From Rhodoferax sp. (lineage in GTDB: Bacteria; Pseudomonadota; Gammaproteobacteria; Burkholderiales; Burkholderiaceae_C): a DNA stretch of 64,000 nucleotides. The notes beneath the pieces were generated by a model. It had not been told where the DNA came from, did not search any database, and saw only the letters and a list, made by a program, of their open reading frames with translations. The DNA is taken from NCBI GenBank assembly GCA_030645355.1, contig JAUSNJ010000028.1, positions 1-64,000 on the forward strand, given 5' to 3'. Position 1 is the stretch's first letter, and each line of letters starts with the position of its first letter. Position numbers and translations under genes: made by a program. Shown piece by piece: positions 8,226 to 19,434 of this stretch.

Positions 8226-9527
8226 CTAGCGCTCTTGCGGGTTTTGCCGGAAGGGGCTGCGCTGCGTCAAATCATCCAGGTAGTTGCTGATCCCCTGGTC
8301 TTCGCGCTCCAGAAACCGCGCCACCGCGTCGGCAAACGCGGGGTGCGCCAGCCAGTGGGCGCTGGTGGTTTTGACGGGCAGCAGGGCGCGGGCCATCTTG
8401 TGTTCGCCCTGGGCGCCGCCCTCAAAACGCTGGTAGCCGTGTTCTATGCACCACTGCAGGGGCTGGTAGTAGCAGGCCTCAAAGTGCAGGCAGTCCACGC
8501 GCTCCAGGGCGCCCCAGTAGCGGCCGTAGGCTACTTTTTCGTTTTCGCTGCGGAGACTGGGCGGCAATGCGTTCTGCTCCGTGTCCCCCGCCCGCTTTGC
8601 GGGCTCCTCCTTGACCTGCGCAGAACACACTGCCGCCCAGTCTTCTTGGGCGTTTTGGTTGCTAGCCCTCGTGGAATATGTGTCAAGCGCTATTAAACTG
8701 GTAGCAATTGGGTGGCCGTTGCGCTCGGCGGTGAACAGCAGCCAGTTGTCTGGCATGGTGTCGGCCATGCGCTGGAAGAAGTCGCGGTTCAGGTAGGGCG
8801 CGTTGCCGTGTTCCAGGTAAGTGCGCTCGTAGCAGCGGTAGAAGAAGTCCCAGTCCGCTTGGGTGATGTCGCGGCCCAGTGACCAGCGGAAGGTCACTCC
8901 TGCCTCAGCGACCTTGCGGCGCTCCTGGCGGATCTTCTTGCGCTTTTCCTGGGACAGGGATTGCAGGAAGGCATCGAAGTCGGCGTAGCCGTGATCTGTA
9001 TTCGTCCAGTGAAACTGCACGGTGTGGCGCAGCATCAGGCCGGCCTGTTCGCAGGCAGCGCCTTCGGCCTCGTCGACGAACAGCAGGTGCAGGGACGACA
9101 TGCCACTCTGTTCACACCAGCGCAATAGCGTCTGCAGCAGGGCGGTACGTGCCTCGGGCGAACGGGCCATCAGACGGGCACCGGGCACGGGCGTGAACGG
9201 CACGGCGGCTACGGCCTTGGGGTAGTAGGGCAGGCCGTGCTGGGCGTAGGCGTTGGCCCAGGCCCAGTCGAACACGTATTCGCCGTAGGAGTGGGCTTTC
9301 TCGTAGATGGCGCAGGCTGCGACCAGTGCGTCAGCTTGGTACAGCGTGAAGAAGTGTGGTTTCCAGCCTGTCTTCGCGTTGGCGCTGCCGCTGCTGTGCA
9401 GTGCGGCAAGGTAGGCGTGGCGCATGAAGGGGCTGGGGTTGGGCTGGGTTTGCAGCAGGGCGTCCCACGCGGCGGCATCGACCTCCAGCGGCGAGGTTTT
9501 CACCCGAATGACATAATCCTCAGCCAT
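8226..9527 (-). CDS. GNAT/FemAB-like N-acetyltransferase family protein with repeat-derived insertion
   Basis: A 433-residue protein of the family annotated as GNAT N-acetyltransferase or peptidoglycan biosynthesis protein (DUF482/PF04339 type). Family hallmarks include FHWTNTDHGYADFDAFL, SQEKRKKIRQERRK and HFEACYYQP...FEGGAQGEHKMARAL. Members are usually about 380 residues. Here residues about 274-325 interrupt the conserved run between LIALD and VAYGRYWGALE and are encoded by two dispersed repeats (8554-8643 and 8663-8706). The frame stays open through both. The insertion falls inside the acyltransferase core, so the product may be inactive, or the insert may be a tolerated loop. The in vivo substrate is unknown. 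Confidence 0.8.
   Translation of the reverse strand: MAEDYVIRVKTSPLEVDAAAWDALLQTQPNPSPFMRHAYLAALHSSGSANAKTGWKPHFFTLYQADALVAACAIYEKAHSYGEYVFDWAWANAYAQHGLPYYPKAVAAVPFTPVPGARLMARSPEARTALLQTLLRWCEQSGMSSLHLLFVDEAEGAACEQAGLMLRHTVQFHWTNTDHGYADFDAFLQSLSQEKRKKIRQERRKVAEAGVTFRWSLGRDITQADWDFFYRCYERTYLEHGNAPYLNRDFFQRMADTMPDNWLLFTAERNGHPIATSLIALDTYSTRASNQNAQEDWAAVCSAQVKEEPAKRAGDTEQNALPPSLRSENEKVAYGRYWGALERVDCLHFEACYYQPLQWCIEHGYQRFEGGAQGEHKMARALLPVKTTSAHWLAHPAFADAVARFLEREDQGISNYLDDLTQRSPFRQNPQER
8554..8643 (+). repeat. Hairpin repeat family P, copy 3 (inside the GNAT-like gene)
   Basis: A 90-bp palindrome with 24-bp arms (8554-8577 and 8620-8643) that pair at all but three positions. The 42-bp core differs from the copy 1 core at only a handful of positions. 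Outside the core, the arms (agactgggcggc and its complement) do not resemble copies 1 or 2. It is read through in frame by the GNAT-like gene. Confidence 0.85.
8663..8706 (+). repeat. 44-bp dispersed repeat family T, copy 2 (inside the GNAT-like gene)
   Basis: Begins tagccctcgtggaatatg and ends ggtagca, exactly 44 bp. It sits 19 bp from hairpin copy 3, so the two repeat families form a compound insertion in one reading frame. Confidence 0.85.
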
Positions 9528-9589
9528 GGCGCACCCCGTGCGCAGGCACCGCCCCCGAGGGGCTGCGATTAACGAAAAATTCCTGGTTC

Positions 9590-11666
<2,077 letters not shown>

Positions 11667-11673
11667 ATAAATA

Positions 11674-11700
11674 GGGCGCTTCACGGCCCTCGCCGCGCCC
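11674..11700. terminator. Possible bidirectional hairpin between glnB and dgkA
   Basis: gggcgc at 11674 pairs with gcgccc ending at 11700 across a 15-base loop, in the gap between convergent genes. There is no T-run, so this is weak as an intrinsic terminator. Confidence 0.3.
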
Positions 11701-12096
11701 TTAGAGGCGGTGGACCAGCGCCGCCGCCCAAATCCCCAGACACAACAGCAGGCTCAGCAGCACGGCCGCGCTGCCCATGTCCTTGGCACGCTTGGACAGG
11801 TCATGCCACTCGGGGCCAATGCGGTCTATGGCGGTCTCCACCGCCGTGTTGAGCAGTTCCACCACCATCACAAACACCACGCTGGCTGCCAGCAGGGCCG
11901 TTTCCACCCAGTTGCGGCCTAGCCAGAACGAGGCGGGCAAAAGGACCAGTGCGGCCAGTGCTTCTTGCCGAAAGGCGGTTTCTCCCCAGCCGGCTCGCAG
12001 TCCCGCCAGCGAGTAACCGGTGGCGTGCCAGACGCGGCTCAGGCCCTTGCGGTCTTTTTGGGGATTGGCCGAAACGGATTGGACAGGAACGGTCAC
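11701..12096 (-). CDS. dgkA: Diacylglycerol kinase
   Basis: A 131-residue small integral-membrane kinase that phosphorylates diacylglycerol to phosphatidic acid, recycling the by-product of periplasmic glucan or lipid decoration. The family signature ELLNTAVETAIDRI followed by HDLSKRAKDMGSAAV (about 80-110) contains the catalytic Glu and Asn residues. Three membrane helices are visible (about 45-62, 66-85 and 110-128). It lies 12 bp downstream of the RDD gene on the same strand and is probably co-transcribed with it. It converges on glnB. Confidence 0.93.
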   Translation of the reverse strand: MTVPVQSVSANPQKDRKGLSRVWHATGYSLAGLRAGWGETAFRQEALAALVLLPASFWLGRNWVETALLAASVVFVMVVELLNTAVETAIDRIGPEWHDLSKRAKDMGSAAVLLSLLLCLGIWAAALVHRL

Positions 12097-12108
12097 GGGC
12101 GCTACGTC

Positions 12109-12603
12109 CTATCGGCTGATGGGTTGCGAGCTGATCAGGCGGGTTCCCGCCCAGGCATCGTGCCAGAACTGGCCCTGCGGGTGGAAGCGGCTGAGCAGGG
12201 CCCAGACGACGACCCAGCCGATGATGATCACGGCTGATTCACCGCCATTGAGCTGAAAGGGTGACAGAGCCATCAGGGGCGGCAAAAACCACAGCCAGCT
12301 CAGACAATAGCGGCCCAGCGCGCGCAATTGCGTGATGGCCTTTCCCTGGCGGTCGACGATGCGGATGTGCCAGGTTTTCATGGCCAGCGTCTGCCCCTTG
12401 GCCCAGAACCACACAAAGTAGATGCCAAAAATCACAAAGATGAAGGCCTGCAGGGCGTTGCGATGGTCCATGGCATTGCGGGACTGGCTTAGCGTGCTGA
12501 ACAGGTAGCCGGCCAGAAAAACCACGCCAAACAGCAGCATGCCTTCGTAAAGCCAGCAAGCCATGCGGCGCCATAAACCGGGGGTATTCATTTCGAGTTG
12601 CAT
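12109..12603 (-). CDS. RDD-family membrane protein
   Basis: A short polytopic membrane protein with the RDD fold: GLWRRMACWLYEGMLLFGVVF near the start, then WFWAKGQTLAMKTWHIRIVDRQGKAI and QFWHDAWAGTRLI near the end. Four hydrophobic segments can be placed. The function is unknown; RDD proteins are often called transport-associated. The frame opens at 12672, but homologous sequence begins around MNTPGLW (ATG 12591), so the start is either 12603 or 12591. I saw no convincing ribosome-binding site for either. It precedes dgkA in a probable two-gene operon. Confidence 0.75.
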   Translation of the reverse strand: MQLEMNTPGLWRRMACWLYEGMLLFGVVFLAGYLFSTLSQSRNAMDHRNALQAFIFVIFGIYFVWFWAKGQTLAMKTWHIRIVDRQGKAITQLRALGRYCLSWLWFLPPLMALSPFQLNGGESAVIIIGWVVVWALLSRFHPQGQFWHDAWAGTRLISSQPISR

Positions 12604-12686
12604 CTTTGCGGGGCCAGAAAGGTCCGGCATTGTAGGTGCTATGCGCGATGGGCCTTCCCAGGCAGCGCGCACATCGGCGCTGTGCT

Positions 12687-13478
12687 TCAGTTGATCGTCA
12701 AACGCTTGTCAGGCGGCACATATTCAGATGCTGGCTCTGGGCTCGCGGCAGGTTCCGTCGCAGGTACCACAGTGGTGTCATGCGGGATCGCCGGTGCCGG
12801 AAGAAGTGTTTTGGGATTGAGGTTGGGTCTGGCGACAGCCGTCGTGGCGTCATCGCCGGCGGGTGTATGCCGGGTGACTGGAACCGGTGTCAGTTTGTCC
12901 GGACTAGACGGTACTACGGCCACAGCCGCGCCAACCGGCTTCACGGGGCCGGCTTTGGCAAATGCTTTTCTTTCCTGGGCGCTGAGACCCTGGTAGGCCT
13001 CCCAGTCAGCTGCACGCTCGGACGGAGCCAGCTTCTTGGTTTCTGCGAAATTCAGGCGAGCCCGTTCACGCGCAGCCGGAGTGAGAGTGGCCCATTCACC
13101 CATGCGCTCCTGCATTCTGTGCTGCTCGGCCGCACTGCGAGTCGCATAGTTCACCGTGATGGCAATCCACTTGCTCTTGCTGGTGCTGTCCAGTGAGTTC
13201 CAGATGGTTGTGAGCGGCTTCAGGATGAGCTGCTGGGCAGGGGTCAAGTCCTGCCACTTTGGTCCTGCAGACACCGGCATGGGTGCAGACGCGCTTTGCG
13301 CGGGTGGCTTGGAACTGCTGGCCTGATCGGCTGTTTTTTGTGTACAGGCGATGGATAACAGCGTGGCTGCCAGGCACAACGAAACCCGCTCCAGCACCAA
13401 TTGCAGGGTGCTGGATCCGTGACGTGCTTGGTGGCCGTGCAATGAATCAACGAAAGGCATGGATTCCAAGCTCGGCAC
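12687..13478 (-). CDS. DUF3106-domain protein, probable exported lipoprotein
   Basis: A 263-residue protein with a central DUF3106 region (about 75-170): GPKWQDLTPAQQLILKPL, W..LDSTSKSKW and LSAQERKAFAK. The N-terminal hydrophobic stretch VSLCLAATLLSIACTQK could be a lipoprotein signal with the Cys at residue 45, although Ser at -3 is not ideal. The tail is low-complexity and Pro/Ala/Thr rich. The GTG at 13478 overlaps the stop of the upstream DUF3619 gene (tagtg), which suggests translational coupling; an ATG at 13460 is an alternative start. The whole set sigma factor-DUF3619-DUF3106 is one operon. Function unknown. Confidence 0.75.
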   Translation of the reverse strand: MPSLESMPFVDSLHGHQARHGSSTLQLVLERVSLCLAATLLSIACTQKTADQASSSKPPAQSASAPMPVSAGPKWQDLTPAQQLILKPLTTIWNSLDSTSKSKWIAITVNYATRSAAEQHRMQERMGEWATLTPAARERARLNFAETKKLAPSERAADWEAYQGLSAQERKAFAKAGPVKPVGAAVAVVPSSPDKLTPVPVTRHTPAGDDATTAVARPNLNPKTLLPAPAIPHDTTVVPATEPAASPEPASEYVPPDKRLTIN

Positions 13479-13903
13479 TAGTCGCGGCGGTTGGCATTCA
13501 GGTAATGCAGAAAGCCCGGATCGGTGTAGGCAGCCGGCGGCAATTCGTCGGCCAGCAGTTCGATATCGACTTCAGCGATCTCGTCAACACGGCGCTGTTC
13601 CTGAATCACGGCAATGGCGAGCAAACCAACAACCAGTGCCACCAACGGAATAAACGAGCCCAAACGGGTCCAAAGACTGTTGTCAGAGCCACCCATATTC
13701 AGGGTCGCGGCTCCACCATTGGTGTTGACTCCAGATGCTGTCTGCAGTTTGACGACTTTGCGCTTTGCCAGTGCCTGCATCCGGGCAGCCTTCAGGCGCT
13801 CGGAAATATCATTGGGCAGGTTTTGTGTCGAATCCGTCAGGCGCAAAGCGATGTTTCGCCCCAATCGGTCCTGGTAGCTTTCGGTCGAGTCAAATGTCTT
13901 CAT
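13478..13903 (-). CDS. DUF3619-family membrane protein, possible anti-sigma partner
   Basis: A 141-residue protein of the DUF3619 type, with a soluble N-terminal half (YQDRLGRNIALRLTDSTQNLP, ERLKAARMQALAKRK) and one membrane helix (SFIPLVALVVGLLAIAVI) followed by a short periplasmic tail. The ATG at 13903 overlaps the sigma-factor stop codon (atga) and is preceded by aagga. A cytoplasmic domain plus a single membrane helix, immediately behind a sigma-factor gene, fits an anti-sigma-like role, but that is inference. The larger frame opening at 13987 is rejected because it would overlap most of the sigma-factor tail. Confidence 0.8.
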   Translation of the reverse strand: MKTFDSTESYQDRLGRNIALRLTDSTQNLPNDISERLKAARMQALAKRKVVKLQTASGVNTNGGAATLNMGGSDNSLWTRLGSFIPLVALVVGLLAIAVIQEQRRVDEIAEVDIELLADELPPAAYTDPGFLHYLNANRRD

Positions 13904-14466
13904 AGTCGTATTCCTTTTGCGTTCAAGGCCTTTGCCAAGGCTTGAACTGCCCTTGAACAGTGCGTTTTGACGCTGCCTTGTGAGCAACCCATCGCCGCCG
14001 CCGTTTCAGCAACATCCATCTCTTCCCAGTAACGCATTAAAAAGGCTTCTCGTTGACGTGCCGGCAGTTGCAGGACCTCAACTTCTATTTCATGCAAGGT
14101 CTGTGCCCGCTCGGTCTGAGTCTCCGCACTCTCGTTTTGTTCCCCATTGCTTGCTGCGTGCAGCGTTTCCAGTAGATCAAAACTCTCGTCTTCACCTGGC
14201 GACTCAAAGTCGCTCATGGTCGAAAACAGTGCCTTTTGGGTCTTTTGGCGGCGAAACCAGTCCAGCGTGCAATTGGAAAGGATGCGCTGGAACAGCATCG
14301 GCAACTCTTCAACGGGTTTGTGTCCGTAGTGCTCCGCCAGCTTCATCATGCTGTCCTGGACGATGTCCAACGCGGACTCGTCGTTTCGGACGTGGTAAAC
14401 GGATCGTTTGAAGGCGCGTTTTTCCACGCTTTTCAAGAAATCCGAAAGTTCGCGTTCAGAAGCCAA
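13900..14466 (-). CDS. RNA polymerase sigma factor, ECF-like (sigma-70 family)
   Basis: A 188-residue group 4 sigma factor. Region 2 covers about residues 10-85, with ALDIVQDSMMKL and LFQRILSNCTLDWFRRQK. Region 4 covers about 125-180, with LPARQREAFLMRYWEEMDVAETAAAMGCSQGSVKTHCSRAVQALAKAL, a helix-turn-helix that contacts the -35 element. An acidic linker (about 90-120) separates them. It is first in an operon with the DUF3619 and DUF3106 genes, with 4-base overlaps. It is divergent from ilvB. Its target regulon cannot be predicted from the window. Confidence 0.88.
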   Translation of the reverse strand: MASERELSDFLKSVEKRAFKRSVYHVRNDESALDIVQDSMMKLAEHYGHKPVEELPMLFQRILSNCTLDWFRRQKTQKALFSTMSDFESPGEDESFDLLETLHAASNGEQNESAETQTERAQTLHEIEVEVLQLPARQREAFLMRYWEEMDVAETAAAMGCSQGSVKTHCSRAVQALAKALNAKGIRL

Positions 14467-14763
14467 GTGTTACGAGCCGAAGAAATGGGTAGGATAAAAC
14501 GGGTCCCAAAGCCCAGCGTTCTCGCAATTGCTTGCTGCCGGGGCACGAATTATCGCATTCACATTGCAACATTCTTCGTGGCATCACCAAATTCCACCCA
14601 GTCAGTGCGATAATGGCAGTTGCATTCAAAGGCAAACGGGTTTTGGTTCGGCGCAGCATTCAATGCGCTCATGGCCAGAGTCCTAAGTCCCGACGCGACT
14701 CCACAAGAGTCTTGCGAAGGGGCACCCAAGGTTTTTCGTTAGAGAAATTCACAAAGGTTCATC
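14467..14763. other. Divergent promoter region between the sigma-factor operon and ilvB
   Basis: About 300 bp without a gene. It must hold the promoters for both divergent operons. Short frames cross it, but none has family features, and I found no Leu/Val/Ile-rich leader peptide or T-tailed hairpin like the one before leuA. A small inverted repeat gactc-N5-gagtc lies near 14697-14713. I see nothing else I can name. Confidence 0.5.
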
Positions 14764-16563
14764 ATGGAAATTTCAAAAGCTGAAATCGCTTCGGCATCCG
14801 CTGCATCCCATTCAAACAAGTCGCCTGCGACTGCATCCAGCACTCTGGAGCTCCGCGGTGCGGAGATTCTGGTCAAGGCCTTGCAGGCTGAAGGTGTCAA
14901 ATACATCTGGGGCTACCCTGGCGGTGCGGTACTGCACATTTACGACGCGTTCTACAAGCAGGACACCATTCAGCACGTTCTGGTGCGCCACGAACAGGGG
15001 GCCGTGCACGCTGCAGACGGATATGCCCGCGCAACGGGTGATGTCGGCGTGGCGTTGGTGACTTCAGGCCCCGGCGTGACCAATGCGGTGACCGGCATCG
15101 CGACGGCCTACATGGACAGTATTCCCATGGTGATCATCACGGGCCAGGTTCCTACCCATGCGATCGGACTGGATGCCTTCCAGGAATGCGACACCGTGGG
15201 CATTACCCGCCCCATCGTCAAACACAATTTCCTGGTCAAGGACGCCCGCGACTTGGCAGAAACACTGAAGAAGGCCTTCCACATCGCGCGCAGTGGCCGC
15301 CCCGGTCCGGTTGTGGTGGATATCCCCAAGGACGTGTCGTTCAAAAAGGTGCCGTATACGGGCTATCCCACGTCGGTGGAGATGCGCTCCTATAACCCGG
15401 TTCGCAAAGGCCATGGCGGCCAGATCCGCAAGGCCTTGCAGTTGCTGCTGACGGCCAAGCGTCCTTATATTTATACCGGCGGCGGCGTGTTGCTGAGCAA
15501 TGCCTCCAACGAACTGCGCACTTTGGTGGACATGTTGGGTTATCCCGTGACCAATACCCTGATGGGCTTGGGCGCCTATCCGGCCACCGATCGGAAGTTC
15601 CTGGGCATGCTGGGCATGCATGGCACGGTGGAGGCCAACAACGCCATGCAGAACTGCGATGTGTTGCTGGCCGTGGGCGCGCGCTTTGACGACCGCGTGA
15701 TTGGCAACCCCAAGCACTTCGCGCAAAACGAACGCAAGATCATCCACATCGATATTGATCCGTCCAGCATTTCCAAGCGTGTCAAGGTCGACATCCCCAT
15801 CGTCGGCGACGTCAAAGACGTATTGCTGGAGATGATCGCCATGGTCAAGGACGGCTCGGTCAAACCCGACGCAGACGCCTTGGGCGCATGGTGGGACACG
15901 ATTGACGGCTGGCGCAAGCGCGACTGCATGAAGTACAGCATGGGCAAGGGGGACGTGATCAAGCCCCAGTATGTCGTGGAAACGCTGTGGAACATGACCA
16001 AGGACGCCGATACCTACATCACCTCGGATGTGGGTCAGCACCAGATGTGGGCTGCGCAGTATTACAAGTTCAACGAGCCACGCCGGTGGATCAACTCGGG
16101 CGGTTTGGGCACCATGGGCGTGGGCATTCCTTACGCCATGGGCATCAAGCTTGCCAAGCCCGACAGCGAAGTGTTCTGCATCACCGGCGAAGGTTCGGTG
16201 CAGATGTGTATCCAGGAGCTCTCGACCTGCCTGCAGTACAACACGCCGATCAAGATCTGTTCGCTGAACAACCGCTACCTCGGCATGGTTCGCCAGTGGC
16301 AAGAGGTCGAGTACGAAGGCCGCTACAGCCATAGCTACATGGATGCGTTGCCCAACTTCGTCAAGCTGGCCGAGGCCTATGGCCACGTCGGCATGCTGAT
16401 CGAGAAGCCGCAGGACGTGGAGCCGGCGCTGCGCGAAGCCCGCAAGCTCAAGGATCGCACGGTGTTCATGGACTTCCGTACCGACCCGACCGAAAACGTG
16501 TTCCCCATGGTCCAGGCCGGCAAGGGCATCACGGAAATGCTTCTGGGCAGCGAAGACCTTTGA
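14764..16563 (+). CDS. ilvB: Acetolactate synthase, large (catalytic) subunit
   Basis: A 599-residue thiamine-diphosphate enzyme that condenses pyruvate with pyruvate or 2-oxobutyrate, the first common step to valine, leucine and isoleucine. The catalytic Glu77 lies in VRHEQGAVHAADG. The FAD-region segment is RFDDRV. The ThDP/Mg region reads ITGEGSVQM...LNNRYLGMVRQW near the C-terminus. An N-terminal extension of about 28 Ser/Ala-rich residues precedes the usual start of the fold. The ATG at 14764 has AAAGG about 10 bases upstream. It heads the ilvB-ilvH-ilvC cluster. Confidence 0.95.
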   Translation: MEISKAEIASASAASHSNKSPATASSTLELRGAEILVKALQAEGVKYIWGYPGGAVLHIYDAFYKQDTIQHVLVRHEQGAVHAADGYARATGDVGVALVTSGPGVTNAVTGIATAYMDSIPMVIITGQVPTHAIGLDAFQECDTVGITRPIVKHNFLVKDARDLAETLKKAFHIARSGRPGPVVVDIPKDVSFKKVPYTGYPTSVEMRSYNPVRKGHGGQIRKALQLLLTAKRPYIYTGGGVLLSNASNELRTLVDMLGYPVTNTLMGLGAYPATDRKFLGMLGMHGTVEANNAMQNCDVLLAVGARFDDRVIGNPKHFAQNERKIIHIDIDPSSISKRVKVDIPIVGDVKDVLLEMIAMVKDGSVKPDADALGAWWDTIDGWRKRDCMKYSMGKGDVIKPQYVVETLWNMTKDADTYITSDVGQHQMWAAQYYKFNEPRRWINSGGLGTMGVGIPYAMGIKLAKPDSEVFCITGEGSVQMCIQELSTCLQYNTPIKICSLNNRYLGMVRQWQEVEYEGRYSHSYMDALPNFVKLAEAYGHVGMLIEKPQDVEPALREARKLKDRTVFMDFRTDPTENVFPMVQAGKGITEMLLGSEDL

Positions 16564-16576
16564 GGAAATAAGGCTC

Positions 16577-16620
16577 TAGCCCTCGTAAAACAAGCGTAGC
16601 TAGCTATCAAAAAGCTAGCG
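16577..16620 (+). repeat. 44-bp dispersed repeat family T, copy 4 (between ilvB and ilvH)
   Basis: The only non-coding copy in the window. It begins tagccctcgtaaaac and ends aaagctagcg, exactly 44 bp, 13 bp after the ilvB stop. It contains a local agctagct stretch, so it can fold in the ilvB-ilvH transcript. Confidence 0.8.
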
Positions 16621-16701
16621 TTTTTGTAGACGAATCTATTGTCCGCCAAGCCCGCAACTTACCGGTTGCGGGGGAGGGCGGCGAAAAGAGGAATCCATTT
16701 C

Positions 16702-17193
16702 ATGAAACACATCATTGCAGTTCTTTTGGAAAACGAACCGGGCGCATTGTCCCGTGTCGTCGGGCTCTTTTCGGCCCGTGGCTACAACATTGAGTCCCTG
16801 ACCGTGGCGCCCACGGAGGACCCGAGTCTCTCCCGCATGACCATACAGACCACGGGGTCGGACGACGTCATCGAGCAAATCACCAAGCACCTGAACCGTC
16901 TGATCGAAGTCGTCAAAGTCGTCGATCTGACCGAAGGCTCTTACATCGAGCGTGAACTGATGATGGTCAAGGTCCGCGCGGTCGGCAAGGAGCGCGAGGA
17001 GATGAAGCGCATGGCAGACATCTTCCGCGGCCGCATCATTGATGTGACCGACAAGAGTTACACCATTGAGTTGACCGGCGACCAGTCGAAGAACGATGCA
17101 TTCCTGGAGGCTTTGGAGCGCGCAGCCATTCTGGAAACGGTACGAACCGGCTCCAGCGGGATTGGACGCGGTGAGCGTATATTGCGAGTCTGA
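16702..17193 (+). CDS. ilvH: Acetolactate synthase, small (regulatory) subunit
   Basis: A 163-residue regulatory subunit that activates IlvB and gives valine feedback inhibition. The N-terminal ACT domain begins MKHIIAVLLENEPGALSRVVGLFSARGYNIESLTV. The second domain contains ELMMVKVRAVGKEREEMKRMADIFRGRIIDV. The ATG at 16702 has GAGGAA about 10 bases upstream, and the frame before it has no family similarity. It follows ilvB after a 138-bp gap that holds a 44-bp repeat, and precedes ilvC. Confidence 0.95.
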   Translation: MKHIIAVLLENEPGALSRVVGLFSARGYNIESLTVAPTEDPSLSRMTIQTTGSDDVIEQITKHLNRLIEVVKVVDLTEGSYIERELMMVKVRAVGKEREEMKRMADIFRGRIIDVTDKSYTIELTGDQSKNDAFLEALERAAILETVRTGSSGIGRGERILRV

Positions 17194-17203
17194 TTTTCCA
17201 TAG

Positions 17204-18340
<1,137 letters not shown>

Positions 18341-18360
18341 TTGCATTGCAGTGCAAATGG

Positions 18361-18384
18361 AGGCCACTTCGGTGGCCTTTTTTT
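18361..18384 (+). terminator. Rho-independent terminator after ilvC
   Basis: The stem ggccac/gtggcc closes a ttcg tetraloop and is followed at once by seven T. This is a textbook intrinsic terminator, 21 bp after the ilvC stop. Confidence 0.92.
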
Positions 18385-18507
18385 GTTTTTTGGGTCGACG
18401 CGGGTTGCCGGTGCCGTTTGCGGACTGGCTTACACTCCTCCTGATGATGGTTGCCGCCGGGGTGAGTCTGCTTTTTTCAACGTGCCAAGGGTGTTCAAGG
18501 AGAGTGT

Positions 18508-19329
18508 ATGCATGATGGATCAGATTCGGTGACCACCGGGGAAGCCGACCCGGGCGTGGTGGTGCGCAAGCGCCGCAAAGGCATTTATGTGTTGCCCAAT
18601 TTGTTTACGCTTGCGGCGCTGTTTGGGGGCTTTTACGCCATCGTCATGGCGATCAATGGGCGGTTTGACCTGGCCGCAGTCGGAGTCTTTTGTGCCATGG
18701 TGCTCGATAGCCTGGATGGACGCGTGGCCCGCATGACCAATACCCAGAGCGCGTTTGGCGAGCAAATGGACTCGTTATCCGACATGGTTTCGTTTGGCGC
18801 GGCGCCGGCCCTGATTTCGTATGTCTGGGCACTCAAGGAGTTGGGGCGCTGGGGCTGGTTCGCAGCGTTTGTGTACTGTGCGTGCGCAGCCTTGCGATTG
18901 GCGCGCTTCAACGTGAATACAGGCGTTGTGGACAAGCGGTACTTTCAAGGCTTACCCTCGCCGGCTGCCGCTGCCTTGGTTGCAGGATTCATATGGCTGT
19001 GCACCGACTTGGGAGTGCGGGGTGGTGAAGTGACATGGGCGATGTTTGTGGTCGCCTTGTATGCCGGTTTGACCATGGTGACCAACGTGCCGTTCTACAG
19101 CTTCAAAGATGTGAGCATGAAGCGCAGCGTGCCGTTTGCCGTGATCGTCATGATTGCCTTGGGCATTGCGGTCATCAATATTGATCCGCCCACCGTCGTG
19201 TTCGGTGTGTTTGTCAGCTACGGTTTGAGCGGGTATGTGATTTACGGGTGGCGAAAACTCAAAGGCCACCAGACCAGTCTGATCAGTACTTCCACGGATG
19301 AGCCGGAAGAACGTGGTTTGCACAAATAG
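18508..19329 (+). CDS. pssA: CDP-diacylglycerol-serine O-phosphatidyltransferase
   Basis: A 273-residue membrane enzyme that makes phosphatidylserine, the precursor of phosphatidylethanolamine. The CDP-alcohol phosphatidyltransferase motif DGRVARMTNTQSAFGEQMDS followed by LSD supplies the conserved Asp and Gly residues (about 70-93). Six to eight hydrophobic segments follow the basic N-terminus RKRRKGIYVLPNLFTLAALF. The ATG at 18508 has AAGGAG 6-11 bases upstream. The pssA position between ilvC and leuA is common in Burkholderiales. Confidence 0.93.
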   Translation: MHDGSDSVTTGEADPGVVVRKRRKGIYVLPNLFTLAALFGGFYAIVMAINGRFDLAAVGVFCAMVLDSLDGRVARMTNTQSAFGEQMDSLSDMVSFGAAPALISYVWALKELGRWGWFAAFVYCACAALRLARFNVNTGVVDKRYFQGLPSPAAAALVAGFIWLCTDLGVRGGEVTWAMFVVALYAGLTMVTNVPFYSFKDVSMKRSVPFAVIVMIALGIAVINIDPPTVVFGVFVSYGLSGYVIYGWRKLKGHQTSLISTSTDEPEERGLHK

Positions 19330-19357
19330 GTCGTGCAATTTGTGTTACATTGAACCC

Positions 19358-19414
19358 ATGAATTTCAATGCGCTATCGCTACTAAACCTACGCCACACCG
19401 GGCGGATGAAGTAG
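19358..19414 (+). CDS. leuL: leu operon leader peptide (18 residues)
   Basis: A short frame encoding MNFNALSLLNLRHTGRMK. Four of residues 6-11 are Leu, and all four are written with CTA, a rare codon in a GC-rich genome. It ends 20 bp before a T-tailed hairpin and about 110 bp before leuA. This is the classical layout of ribosome-mediated attenuation: stalling at the Leu codons when charged tRNA-Leu is scarce would let RNA polymerase read into leuA. The mechanism is inferred from arrangement and codon choice. The antiterminator pairing was not modelled. It is too short for standard gene calls. Confidence 0.82.
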   Translation: MNFNALSLLNLRHTGRMK

Positions 19415-19434
19415 CGCACGCGCTTAATCCATAC

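Noticed and set aside
14532-14783. 83-codon frame before ilvB as a possible attenuation leader
   Set aside because: It lacks clustered Leu/Val/Ile codons and no T-tailed hairpin follows.
15064-16386. 440-codon minus-strand frame under ilvB
   Set aside because: It mirrors a canonical acetolactate synthase and has no independent support.
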